Part shown: one piece after another, positions 47,007 to 55,509 of the stretch
Layout: the number at the start of each line of letters is the position of its first letter
Numbering within the stretch: position 1 is the first letter of the stretch
Origin: Persicitalea sp963803495
Lineage (GTDB): Bacteria > Bacteroidota > Bacteroidia > Cytophagales > Spirosomataceae
Direction: 5' to 3'
Length of the DNA stretch: 64,000 nucleotides
Assembly: GCA_963803495.1 (NCBI GenBank)
Contig: CAWDMP010000002.1
Span: forward strand, 4,650,001 to 4,714,000
Made by a program: the position numbers and the translations under genes
Notes under the pieces: model-generated
Seen by the model: only the letters and a program-made list of their open reading frames with translations
The model's database searches: none
What the model was told of the DNA's origin: nothing

Positions 47007-47283
47007 GGATTTGGATTTGTGGGATTTAGGGATTATTGGATTATCGTTCCGAGTCGCTGAAAAATCCAATAATCCTTAAATCTGAAAAATCCCAGTTCAG
47101 ACAATTGACGTCGAACAATGTCTGAACTTGGATTTTTGGGATTGAGGGATTGTTGGATTATTATTCCTACTCGAAAGAAAAATCCTGAAATTCCCAAATC
47201 CAACGAATCCAAATTCTTACAATAATCCCGTTCTTACAATAATCCCGAAATCCTATAATCCAACGAATCCAAATTCTGACATT
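47007..47283. repeat. Array of hairpin repeats downstream of the GxxExxY gene
   Basis: Starts immediately after the stop codon and ends on the first base before the hsdR start. Units: 47007-47105 (GGATTTGGATTTGTGGGATT … left arm, loop TTCCGAGTCGCTG, right arm ending CCCAGTTCAGACAATT); 47117-47219 (TGTCTGAACTTGGATTTTTG … right arm ending AATCCAAATTCTTAC); and right-arm fragments 47220-47283 ending AATCCAAATTCTGACA. Same family as 46290-46628. The hsdR ribosome-binding region lies within it. Confidence 0.85.
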
Positions 47284-50133
47284 TTGACCACCCAACCCGA
47301 AGCCATATTAGAAAACAACCTCGTCGTGCAGCTCGAACGGCTGGGCTATGGGCGCGTGGCCGTGCGCAATGAGGCGGATTTGCTCACCAACCTCAAAACC
47401 CAACTCGAAAAGCACAACGCGACGAACCTGAGCGACCACGATTTTCGCCAAATCCTGAACTTCATCGGCAAGGGCAACGTCTACGAGCGGGCCAAAATTC
47501 TGCGCGATCGGGTACCCTACACCACCGAGGACGGCGAAAACCGGACGGTGGAGCTACTGAACCAAATCCACTGGTGCCAGAATATATTTCAGGTGACGCA
47601 GCAGGTCACGATGACGGGTACCTACCAAAACCGCTACGACGTCACGCTGCTCATCAACGGCCTGCCGCTGGTGCAGATCGAACTCAAGCGTCGGGGCCTG
47701 GAACTCAAAGAGGCCTTCAACCAAACCAACCGCTACGACCGCCATTCCTACGGCGGGGGCCACGGGCTGTTTCAGTTTGTGCAGCTCTTCGTCATCAGCA
47801 ACGGCGTCAACACCAAGTACTACGCCAACGGGCCGCTGAAAGGGCGGTCGTTCAAGCAAACCTTTTACTGGTCCGACGTCGACAACAAAGCCATTTCCCA
47901 GCTTTCGGACTTCGCCGACGTGTTTCTGGAACCCTGCCACCTCGCCAAAATGGTGACGAAGTACATCGTGCTAAATGAGTCCCAGAAAAACCTGATGGTG
48001 CTGCGGCCCTACCAGTTTTACGCCACGGAGGCCATCATCGAGCGCGTTAAAACCACCACGCGCTTCGGGTACATCTGGCACACGACGGGCTCGGGCAAGA
48101 CGCTGACTTCCTTCAAAACCGCCCAACTCCTGACCCAACTGCCCGCCGTGCACAAGGTGGTGTTTGTGGTGGACCGCAAAGACCTCGACTACCAGACCGC
48201 CCGGGAATTCAACAGTTTCAGTCGGGGCAGCATCGACGGCACCAACAACACCAGTACCCTCGTCAAGCAACTGGCGGGCGACGCGCGGCTGATCGTCACC
48301 ACAATTCAGAAGCTCCACTCGGCCATCGGCAAAACGCGCTACCTGGGCAAGATGGCCGCGCTGCGCGAGGAGCGCATCGTGTTTATTTTTGACGAATGCC
48401 ACCGGAGTCAGTTTGGCAAAACGCACGAGGAAATCAAAAAAGCTTTTCCGAAGGGCCAGATGTTCGGCTTCACGGGTACGCCCATTTTCGAGCAAAACGC
48501 GGGTACCAACGAATTCGGCAAGCGCACGACGGCCATGCTGTTCGACAAGTGCCTGCACAAGTACGTGATCACCGACGCCATCCGCGACGGCAACGTGCTG
48601 AAATTCTCGGTCGAGTACATCAGTACCTTCCGCCAGAAAGAAAACATCCTCGACATCGACGTGGAGGCCATCGACGAGGCCGAGATCATGAATGCCCCGG
48701 CCCGGCTCAACAATGTGGTGGACTACATCGTGGCCCACCACGGCCGCAAAACCCACGCAAGGGAGTTTACGGCCATTTTCTGCGTGTCGGGCGTCCCGGC
48801 GCTGATCGAGTACTACCAGCTTTTTCACCAAAAAAAGCTGGCGGGCGAGCACAACCTGCGTGTGGCGACGATCTTTACCTACCAGGCCAACGAAGACGAC
48901 AAAGACGCGACGGGTACCACCGAAGACGTGGAATTTGCGGCGGCGGCGGAAGCCTCGGTCGCCTACGCCAGCCAGCACTCTCGCGACTACCTCGAAGAGT
49001 TCATTGGCCATTACAACGCGCAGTTCGGCACCAACTTTACGTCCAAAGACAGCCAGTCGTTTTACAACTACTACAACGACATCGCGCGGCGGGTGAAAGC
49101 GCGGCAGGTCGATATTCTGCTGGTGGTCAATATGTTCCTGACGGGCTTCGACAGCAAGCCGCTGAATACGATTTATGTCGATAAAAATTTGAAGTACCAC
49201 GGGCTGATTCAGGCGTACTCGCGCACCAACCGCGTGCTGAACGAGCAGAAGTCGCAGGGCAACGTCGTGAGCTTTCGCAACCTGAAACCCGCCACCGACG
49301 CCGCCATCACGCTGTTTTCGAACATCGAGGCCAGGGATCAGATCATCATCCAGCCCTACGAAGACTACGCCGCGAAGTTCAATGCGGCCTTCGTCGACCT
49401 GCTGGCCATCGCCCCGACGGTGGGGAGCGTCGATGCGCTGCCGAGCGAGGAGGAGGAACTGCAATTCGTGCAGGCCTTCCGCGAGTTGATGCGGCTGAAA
49501 AACGTGCTGACGACCTTCACCGAGTTTTCGTTCGGCGACCTGTCGATGACCGCCCAGCAGTTTGAAGACTACAAGAGCAAGTACCTCGACCTGTACGATA
49601 AAGCCAAAAACCACAATCGACGCGAGAAAGTCTCGATTTTGGACGATGTGGATTTTGAGTTGGAGCTCATCCGCCGCGACGAAATCAATGTGACCTACAT
49701 CCTGAAATTGTTGGGCAAACTGAGGGACGCTTCCCCAGAGGAACAAAAGAAACAGACGAAGGCCATCGTGGACCTTATGGCGGGTGACGCCCAGCTACGC
49801 AGCAAGCGCGACCTGATCGAGAAATTTATCGAGGAAAATCTCCCGCGTATTCAGGACTCGGAGGATATTGCTGATGAATTTGAATCGTTTTGGAACGAGG
49901 AGCGCCAAACTGCTTTGAGCAGGTTGAGTGCCGAGGAAGACCTGGATACCCAAAAATTGGAAGAGGTCATCGGAAATTTCATTTTCACCGAAAAGTACCC
50001 CCTGCGCGACGACGTGATCGGAATGTTGAACAAACGGCCGAGCCTCAGGGAGCGGGGTGCCACGGCTCAACGCGTCACGGACCGCGTGCTGGGGTATATC
50101 GAGACGTTTATCAGCGGAATTGCGGGGCGGTAA
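47284..50133 (+). CDS. hsdR: Type I restriction endonuclease HsdR
   Basis: 949 residues with a TTG start at 47284 (MTTQPEAILENNLVVQLERL). N-terminal nuclease domain with TLLINGLPLVQIELKRRG (Asp…Glu-x-Lys, about 120-137), then the SF2 translocase: HTTGSGKTLTSFK (Walker A, about 265), FIFDECHRSQFG (DECH box, about 370), MFGFTGTPIF, NMFLTGFDSKPLNTIYVDK and LIQAYSRTNR (motif VI). A helical C-terminal domain ends …YIETFISGIAGR. Cuts DNA after translocation in complex with HsdM/HsdS. Intact, but separated from hsdS by about 1 kb of repeats plus the GxxExxY gene. Confidence 0.96.
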   Translation: MTTQPEAILENNLVVQLERLGYGRVAVRNEADLLTNLKTQLEKHNATNLSDHDFRQILNFIGKGNVYERAKILRDRVPYTTEDGENRTVELLNQIHWCQNIFQVTQQVTMTGTYQNRYDVTLLINGLPLVQIELKRRGLELKEAFNQTNRYDRHSYGGGHGLFQFVQLFVISNGVNTKYYANGPLKGRSFKQTFYWSDVDNKAISQLSDFADVFLEPCHLAKMVTKYIVLNESQKNLMVLRPYQFYATEAIIERVKTTTRFGYIWHTTGSGKTLTSFKTAQLLTQLPAVHKVVFVVDRKDLDYQTAREFNSFSRGSIDGTNNTSTLVKQLAGDARLIVTTIQKLHSAIGKTRYLGKMAALREERIVFIFDECHRSQFGKTHEEIKKAFPKGQMFGFTGTPIFEQNAGTNEFGKRTTAMLFDKCLHKYVITDAIRDGNVLKFSVEYISTFRQKENILDIDVEAIDEAEIMNAPARLNNVVDYIVAHHGRKTHAREFTAIFCVSGVPALIEYYQLFHQKKLAGEHNLRVATIFTYQANEDDKDATGTTEDVEFAAAAEASVAYASQHSRDYLEEFIGHYNAQFGTNFTSKDSQSFYNYYNDIARRVKARQVDILLVVNMFLTGFDSKPLNTIYVDKNLKYHGLIQAYSRTNRVLNEQKSQGNVVSFRNLKPATDAAITLFSNIEARDQIIIQPYEDYAAKFNAAFVDLLAIAPTVGSVDALPSEEEELQFVQAFRELMRLKNVLTTFTEFSFGDLSMTAQQFEDYKSKYLDLYDKAKNHNRREKVSILDDVDFELELIRRDEINVTYILKLLGKLRDASPEEQKKQTKAIVDLMAGDAQLRSKRDLIEKFIEENLPRIQDSEDIADEFESFWNEERQTALSRLSAEEDLDTQKLEEVIGNFIFTEKYPLRDDVIGMLNKRPSLRERGATAQRVTDRVLGYIETFISGIAGR

Positions 50134-50166
50134 GGAAAGTAGTTTCAATTGTTAAATCACCTTCAC

Positions 50167-51045
50167 ATGCTAAAACTTATCGAATGCCCGCGCGATGCCT
50201 GGCAGGGCCACCATCCTTTCATCCCGACGAAGCAGAAAATTGAGTACCTGAATCTTTTGCTCAAAGTGGGATTCGATACCATCGACTTCGGTAGTTTCGT
50301 ATCCCCGAAGGCCATGCCCCAGGTCAGCGACACGGCGGAAGTGATCGCGGGGCTCGATCTTGCCAACACCAACACCAACACCAACACCAACACCAACACC
50401 AAACTCCTGGCGATCGTCGCCAACGAGCGCGGCGCGACCGACGCCTGCGTTTTTCCCGAAATAGACTACCTGGGCTATCCCTTTTCGATTTCAGAAACGT
50501 TCCAGCGCCGCAACACCAACGCGGGCATCGTCGAGTCGGTCGGTCGGGTGGGGGCGATTCAGAACCTGTGCGCCGCGCACGGCAGGCAGCTCGTGGTGTA
50601 TATTTCGATGGGTTTCGGCAATCCCTACGGCGATCCGTGGAGCCCCGAACTAGCCGGGCGTTGGGTGCAGGAATTGGCCGACCTGGGTGTCAAAATCTTT
50701 TCACTTTCCGATACGGTAGGCGTAGCCCGGCCGGACGACATCGCTCAGATTTTCGGGCAGCTAATTTCTGCTTTTCCTAACGTAGAATTTGGCGGACATT
50801 TTCACACCACCGCCCCTGCGTGGCGCGAAAAGGTAGTGGCGGCCTACGAAGCCGGTTGCCGCCGCTTCGACGGCGCGCTGCTGGGCTACGGCGGCTGCCC
50901 GATGGCGCAGGACGACCTGGTCGGCAACATGCCCACCGAGCGACTGCTGGACTTTGCCGCCGAAAAAAAAGCGCTTCCCCCCATCGACCCGAAGGCATTG
51001 GAAGAAGCGCTTACTTATTTCAGAGAGATTGTCGGAGGAGAGTAA
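50167..51045 (+). CDS. Hydroxymethylglutaryl-CoA lyase family protein
   Basis: 292 residues; start at 50167 (MLKLIECPRDAWQG). HMGL-like TIM barrel that cleaves 3-hydroxy-3-methylglutaryl-CoA to acetyl-CoA and acetoacetate in leucine breakdown. CPRDAWQG holds the metal Asp, GGHFHTTAPA the His ligands, and LGYGGCPMAQDDLVGNMPTE the active-site Cys loop. A (Asn-Thr)6 stretch at about 67-78 comes from an in-frame AACACC array and lies in a region where homologues have a short loop. The second start at 50149 gives six more residues. Confidence 0.88.
   Translation: MLKLIECPRDAWQGHHPFIPTKQKIEYLNLLLKVGFDTIDFGSFVSPKAMPQVSDTAEVIAGLDLANTNTNTNTNTNTKLLAIVANERGATDACVFPEIDYLGYPFSISETFQRRNTNAGIVESVGRVGAIQNLCAAHGRQLVVYISMGFGNPYGDPWSPELAGRWVQELADLGVKIFSLSDTVGVARPDDIAQIFGQLISAFPNVEFGGHFHTTAPAWREKVVAAYEAGCRRFDGALLGYGGCPMAQDDLVGNMPTERLLDFAAEKKALPPIDPKALEEALTYFREIVGGE
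50365..50400 (+). repeat. In-frame hexamer array AACACC, 6 copies
   Basis: Perfect tandem array inside the HMG-CoA lyase-like gene, encoding Asn-Thr repeats. Changes of one unit keep the frame and add or remove two residues. Confidence 0.95.
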
Positions 51046-51059
51046 GGTACGGGGTACCT

Positions 51060-52625
51060 CTAACTACCCTGTACCTTCACGTCGATCTCTTCCCCGAACT
51101 GGTTGTGGAACGAGAATTCGGTGATGCCCAGCGAGCTGTCCTTGATCAGGTTGACCCAGGTCTTGTACTCGAAGAGCCACTTCATCTGCTCTGACATCAG
51201 CCCCTTGGTAAAGTGCGCGTGCAGGAACGGATGCAGCGAGATGCTGATGTTCCGCTCGTTTTGCTTCGTCAGGATGTATTCCAGGTTGTTTTGGATAATG
51301 TCCGTTACGAGGATGCTGGCCTGGATCGTGCCCGTACCGCCGCAGGTCGGGCAGGTTTCGCGGGTCACGATGTTCATCTCGGGCCGCACGCGCTGCCGGG
51401 TGATCTGCATCAACCCAAATTTCGACAGGGGGAGCACAGTGTACTTCGAGCGCTCGGGCCGCATTTCTTCCCGCATCACCTCGAAAATCTGCTTCTTGTT
51501 TTCTGCCTTCTTCATGTCGATAAAATCGATCACGATGATGCCGCCCATGTCGCGCAGCCGTAGCTGACGCGCCACCTCCTTGGCCGCCTCGATGTTGACG
51601 CTGACGGCGGTCGCTTCCTGGTCTTCCTGGCTGTTCGACTTATTACCGCTGTTAACATCCACGACGTGCAGCGCCTCAGTGTGCTCGATAATGAGGTACC
51701 CGCCGCCCGGCAAGCTGACCGATCGCCCGAAGAGCGATTTGATCTGTTTTTCCAGGCCGAATTGTTCGAATACCTTGTTCTTGCCGTTGTGGAGTTTGAG
51801 GATACCTTCTTTCTCCGGGGCGATCGTATGGATGTACTGCTTGATGTCGTCGTAGACCGTCTGCTCGTCGACCGTGATGCTATCGAACGATTCGTTGAGC
51901 ATGTCGCGGATGATGGACGAAGCCCGGTTCATCTCGCCGATGATGCGTTCGCGTGGCTTGGCGTCGCGCAGGAGTTTCATGCCCTCATCCCATTTCTCCA
52001 CGCAGGAGCGCAGGTCGGCGTCGAGCTCTTCCACGTCGTGGCCCATCGCCACCGTCCGCACGATCACGCCAAAATTATTGGGCTTTATCGACGAAATAAG
52101 CCGCTGCAACCGCGTACGTTCGCGTCGGTCGGTGATTTTCTTGGACAGGTTGACGCCGTTGGAGAAAGGCACCAGCACGATGAATCGCCCTGCGATTGAA
52201 ATATCGCAGGAAAGGCGCGGGCCTTTCGTCGAAATGGGCTCTTTCACGATCTGCACCAGAATCGGCTGATTGCGGTCCAGTACTTTTTCGATCTTGCCCT
52301 GCTTGTCGATTTGCGGTTCCAGCTTGAAACTGCTGATGTCTCCCGAACCGGCCCGCTTGGCGATGATGTCCTTGGCGAATTTGTTGAGCGAGTTGATGTT
52401 CTGCCCCATATCGAGATAATGGAGGAAGGCATCTTTCTCGTAGCCGACGTCCACAAAGGCGGCATTGAGGCCGGATACCAGTTTCTTGACCGTTCCGAGG
52501 TAAATGTCCCCTACGGTGAAAGTCTGTTCCGGCGTTTCTACGTGATATTCGAGAAGGCGTTTGTTCTGCAAAAGGGCTATACGTTCTCCCTTTTGAGTAG
52601 AATTGATTACTAATTCGTTACTCAA
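51060..52625 (-). CDS. rng: Ribonuclease E/G
   Basis: 521 residues, RNase G-type length. S1 domain (about 40-125: VGDIYLGTVKKLVSGLNAAFVDVG), RNase H-like and DNase I-like catalytic core with HVVDVNSGNK and VIDFIDMKKAENKKQ (the two Mg-binding Asp regions), and the zinc-link CPTCGGTGTI. Endonuclease for 5'-monophosphate RNA in rRNA and tRNA processing and mRNA decay. The neighbouring 29-residue basic protein, TPR, HU and mutY genes are a conserved Bacteroidota cluster. Confidence 0.95.
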   Translation of the reverse strand: MSNELVINSTQKGERIALLQNKRLLEYHVETPEQTFTVGDIYLGTVKKLVSGLNAAFVDVGYEKDAFLHYLDMGQNINSLNKFAKDIIAKRAGSGDISSFKLEPQIDKQGKIEKVLDRNQPILVQIVKEPISTKGPRLSCDISIAGRFIVLVPFSNGVNLSKKITDRRERTRLQRLISSIKPNNFGVIVRTVAMGHDVEELDADLRSCVEKWDEGMKLLRDAKPRERIIGEMNRASSIIRDMLNESFDSITVDEQTVYDDIKQYIHTIAPEKEGILKLHNGKNKVFEQFGLEKQIKSLFGRSVSLPGGGYLIIEHTEALHVVDVNSGNKSNSQEDQEATAVSVNIEAAKEVARQLRLRDMGGIIVIDFIDMKKAENKKQIFEVMREEMRPERSKYTVLPLSKFGLMQITRQRVRPEMNIVTRETCPTCGGTGTIQASILVTDIIQNNLEYILTKQNERNISISLHPFLHAHFTKGLMSEQMKWLFEYKTWVNLIKDSSLGITEFSFHNQFGEEIDVKVQGS

Positions 52626-52738
52626 TGTCTAACCAAATCAATGGTCTTTATAGATTGAAACCCAACGTCCATAAGGCCACCAAACACTATGGCAGCCGGG
52701 ACTGGACGCGGGAAGAATGTGACTGATCGATAAGAAAG

Positions 52739-52789
52739 CAAAAAGGTCGGGCAAGACAGCCAAATGAATAGCCATATCTCGCCCAACCC
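52739..52789 (-). terminator. Terminator after the 29-residue protein gene
   Basis: On the minus strand GGTTGGGCGAGA pairs with TCTTGCCCGACC with one mismatch; an inner GCTATTC…TTTGGC stem is possible, and TTTTTGC follows. It lies 7 nt after the stop and would free rng from that transcript. Confidence 0.65.
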
Positions 52790-52795
52790 TTCGAT

Positions 52796-52885
52796 CTACT
52801 TCTTCTTGTGTCTGTTCTTACGCAGGCGCTTCTTCCGCTTGTGAGTTGAAATCTTATGACGTTTTCTTTTCTTTCCGCAAGGCAT
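52796..52885 (-). CDS. AURKAIP1/COX24-domain small basic protein
   Basis: 29 residues: MPCGKKRKRHKISTHKRKKR then LRKNRHKKK, about two thirds Lys/Arg/His. This is the short Bacteroidota form of the COX24/mS38 domain, known in mitochondria as a small-subunit ribosomal protein, so ribosome association is likely. Too short for ordinary gene callers. Start and stop are clear, there is a terminator behind it, and the position between rng and the TPR/HU genes is conserved. Function in bacteria is inferred. Confidence 0.87.
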   Translation of the reverse strand: MPCGKKRKRHKISTHKRKKRLRKNRHKKK

Positions 52886-52891
52886 AATGGT

Positions 52892-52990
52892 TCAATTTTG
52901 AATGATAGAATGAGTGAATGTTAGAATAAAGGAATGAGTGTTTGACTGAAACAAATGTTCACTCATTCTATCATTCACTCATTCAAAATT
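52892..52990. repeat. Inverted repeat with 18-bp perfect arms, shared with 2272-2299
   Basis: GAATGATAGAATGAGTGA (52900-52917) pairs exactly with 52959-52976. Outer AATTTTGAAT (52894-52903) pairs with ATTCAAAATT (52981-52990). The left arm segment 52892-52919 is identical over 28 nt to 2272-2299. It lies between the 29-residue protein gene and the TPR gene and touches the stop codon of the latter. Confidence 0.85.
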
Positions 52991-53835
52991 AATTTATCCG
53001 TTGCTCCAGTTCACCAATGGCTTGCTGGATGACGGGGTCGGTTTCTTTTTTCTTCACGTCGGCAAGTACCTTTTTGGCCTCGTCGTTGCGACCGAGTTCT
53101 ACGAGGCACACGCCTAGGTAAAACTGGGCTTTGGTATTGTTGGGATGACTTTGCAGGATTTGCTCAAACCGGTTGACCGCTTTGGTGTACTGGTTGGAGC
53201 GCATCGAAAGTATGCCCAGGTTAAAGAGCGCAAGCTCGTTGGTCGGGTCAGCCTCGAGTACTTCCCGAAGCAGCATAATGCCCGACATGGGTGTCGGCGT
53301 GTTGACGTACGTCATGGCCATGTTGGCCTTGGCGGCCAGCAGACCCGGATTCTGGTCCAACGCTTTTTGGTAAAAGCCCCGGGTTTTTTCGCCGAGTCTT
53401 GCCCGCCTTTTTTTCGTCGGTGGCAAAACCGTAAGCGGAGTAGTAGCGGTCACCGGCCCGAAGCTGGTTATCCAGGCTCGGGACAAGTACTGCCGCCCGC
53501 TCAGCGTAAAATGCAGCACTGTCGAACATTTGGTAGGCTGCGAAAGCGTCCGAAAGCGAGACCGCTGCCTTGGCCTTCCCCTCCGATGCCGCTTGCCGAT
53601 ATTCAACGCGAAGCGGGTCGATTTTGGCGATTTGATCGGCGGTCAGGGCTGTGGGCGCGTGCGCTCCAGCCTCTTCACCTTCGTGTTTTGCTTCATCGTG
53701 GTCTGCCTCCGGGCTCTGTGCACTGGTGACTCCCTCGTTCAAATCCTTGGTATCGACAACGGTTTTGGGCAGACTGTACAAGGTACCTACCAGCGCAATG
53801 GCCAAGAAGGATACCAATAGAATTGTCTTTTTCAT
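52989..53835 (-). CDS. Exported tetratricopeptide-repeat protein (frameshifted)
   Basis: About 280 residues. N-terminal signal/anchor (MKKTILLVSFLAIALVGTLY), a His/Glu-rich linker, then TPR units: AASEGKAKAAVSLSDAFAAY, a unit ending in DRYYSAYG, GFYQKALDQNPGLLAAKANM, NELALFNLGILSMRSNQYTK, TKAQFYLGVCLVELGRNDEA. At A-rich runs near 53385-53415 the frame moves twice (EKKAGK > DSAKK > TRGFYQKAL), joining the frame from 53835 to the one ending at 52989. Probably an envelope protein-interaction module; it is conserved next to HU in Bacteroidota. Confidence 0.85.
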
Positions 53836-53871
53836 AAGAAATACAATACCGCCTCGCTGTTACTGCCCAAT

Positions 53872-54177
53872 CTACTTCTCGGCGGCCTCTTTGATGTTTT
53901 CACTGCTTTTGATCTGCTCGACAAAAATTTTGGCGGGCTTGAAGCTGGGAACGTAGTGCTCCTCGATGATCATCGCTTCCTTTTTTGAAATGTTACGGGC
54001 AACTTTGCGGGCACGCTTCTTGTTTATGAAGCTACCGAAACCACGTACGTAAAGATTTTCACCGTCGGCAAGGGAGTCCTTCACCACGGTAAAAAATGTT
54101 TCGAGGGTCTGCTGCACGTCGGCTTTCTCTACCCCTGTCTTCTCGGAAATCTGAGCAATTGCATCTGCTTTAGTCAC
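53872..54177 (-). CDS. HU-family DNA-binding protein
   Basis: 101 residues from a GTG start at 54177 (MTKADAIAQISEKTGVEKAD), where HU proteins normally begin; the open frame extends upstream to 54249, but that part overlaps the promoter box. HU fold: VQQTLETFFTVVKDSLADGE, NLYVRGFGSFINKKRARKVA and the beta-arm PSFKPAKIF. Nucleoid protein that bends DNA. A perfect TAnnTTTG box lies about 70 nt upstream. Confidence 0.93.
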   Translation of the reverse strand: MTKADAIAQISEKTGVEKADVQQTLETFFTVVKDSLADGENLYVRGFGSFINKKRARKVARNISKKEAMIIEEHYVPSFKPAKIFVEQIKSSENIKEAAEK

Positions 54178-54246
54178 TGTATTGTTTGGCTTAAAAGTGG
54201 ATATTGTTTGTTTGACGAAATTTTCCCATCCATTTTTTTGGGAGTA

Positions 54247-54254
54247 CAAAGGTA
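54247..54254 (-). promoter_or_regulatory. Candidate promoter -7 box for the HU gene
   Basis: TACCTTTG on the minus strand, in the 154-nt divergent spacer between HU and mutY. Exact TAnnTTTG match; it supports the short GTG start of HU. Confidence 0.5.
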
Positions 54255-54331
54255 GCGTAATTTTGCTAAAACTTAAAACACATCTCCACTCATTTTTTCT
54301 ATAAACCGTTAAAAAACAGTCACTAAAACGA

Positions 54332-55417
54332 TTGAATAGCTCAGAACCTTCCCCTGTTTCGGCAGATTTCAGCGAAAAACTAATCGCCTGGTATCACCGC
54401 CACCACCGTGATTTGCCCTGGCGACACACCCGCGACCCATACAAAATTTGGTTGTCCGAAATAATACTTCAACAAACGAGGGTCGTTCAAGGAATGCCTT
54501 ACTATTTTCGTTTTGTGGAGGCTTACCCTACCGTACAGGCGCTGGCCGATGCCACTGAGCAGGACGTCCTGCGCCACTGGCAGGGACTGGGCTACTACTC
54601 CCGGGCGCGAAACATGCACCACACGGCCCGGCAAATCGTGGCCGAGCACAATGGTGCGTTTCCCAGCACTTACAAGCAATTGTTGCGTCTGAAAGGTGTG
54701 GGCGAGTACACCGCTGCCGCCATCGCATCTTTTGCGTTTGACCAGCCGGTACCCGCCGTCGACGGCAACGTGTACCGCGTGCTGGCGCGTATTTTTGGCA
54801 TCAAGACCGACATCGTGAGCAGTGGGGCAAAGAAAGTGTTCATGGACTTTGCCCAGCCGCTTGTCCCGGCCGACGATGCCGCCAACTTCAATCAGGCCAT
54901 GATCGAGTTTGGCGCGATCCAGTGCCAACCCGTCGCCCCCGATTGTCTTTTGTGCCCTTTTAACGATGTTTGTTACGCCTTTGCCCATGGTGCACAAGCG
55001 CTTTTGCCAGTCAAGACCAAGAAAGCCAAGGCACGCGACCGGTACCTTAATTATATAGTGCTGGAAGCCGCCGGGCGACTGGCGATGAAGGAACGTACCA
55101 CCAAAGATGTGTGGAAAGGTCTTTATGACTTCGTGCTGGTGGAAACCCAGCAGGAAGCCGATAGCCCGGACGAGCTGGCCGGAGAAACGCGGTGGGCAGA
55201 CTGGATGGGGAAGGGGCGCCTGAGCCTTCCCCAAAAAACCTACGTACATTTGCTGACGCACCAGCGGCTGCACGTCAAATTCTGGCGCGTTGTACTACCC
55301 GCCGCGGGAGCGGTCGAACTGCCGGAGGGCTATGCCTTCTATACCGATACGCAAGTATATGAACTGCCCAAACCTATTTTGATCGATAATTTCATCAAGG
55401 AACAGATTTTTAAGTAG
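54332..55417 (+). CDS. mutY: A/G-specific adenine glycosylase MutY
   Basis: 361 residues with a TTG start. Removes adenine opposite 8-oxoguanine. LPWRHTRDPYKIWLSEIILQ (catalytic Glu in SEIILQQTRV), helix-hairpin-helix LLRLKGVGEYTAAAIASFAF, catalytic Asp in VPAVDGNVYRVLARIFGI, and the 4Fe-4S cluster CQPVAPDCLLCPFNDVC (C-x6-C-x2-C-x5-C). The C-terminal NUDIX-like domain (about 235-361) reads the oxidised base. The mutY-ssb-gldE order is typical of gliding Bacteroidota. Confidence 0.96.
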   Translation: MNSSEPSPVSADFSEKLIAWYHRHHRDLPWRHTRDPYKIWLSEIILQQTRVVQGMPYYFRFVEAYPTVQALADATEQDVLRHWQGLGYYSRARNMHHTARQIVAEHNGAFPSTYKQLLRLKGVGEYTAAAIASFAFDQPVPAVDGNVYRVLARIFGIKTDIVSSGAKKVFMDFAQPLVPADDAANFNQAMIEFGAIQCQPVAPDCLLCPFNDVCYAFAHGAQALLPVKTKKAKARDRYLNYIVLEAAGRLAMKERTTKDVWKGLYDFVLVETQQEADSPDELAGETRWADWMGKGRLSLPQKTYVHLLTHQRLHVKFWRVVLPAAGAVELPEGYAFYTDTQVYELPKPILIDNFIKEQIFK

Positions 55418-55509
55418 GTCTGGTATCGAACGAATGCATCTGATGGAAAAAGTACTTCAACAAAGGAGGGCCTTTAAACTCTTAAACTGTAAACTCATAA
55501 ACTTCTAAC

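Noticed and set aside
46290..47283. Possible CRISPR array or group II intron around the small nuclease gene
   Set aside because: Units are imperfect palindromes of about 100 nt without unique spacers, and no reverse transcriptase or cas gene is present.
47971..49746. 591-codon open frame on the minus strand inside hsdR
   Set aside because: Antisense shadow of a well-supported gene with Walker A and DECH motifs; the translation is low in family-like motifs and reflects GC-rich codon structure.
50365..50400. Possible CRISPR array
   Set aside because: Uniform 6-nt tandem units without spacers, in frame inside a gene. The octamer arrays at 2333, 15429 and 39010 also lack spacers.
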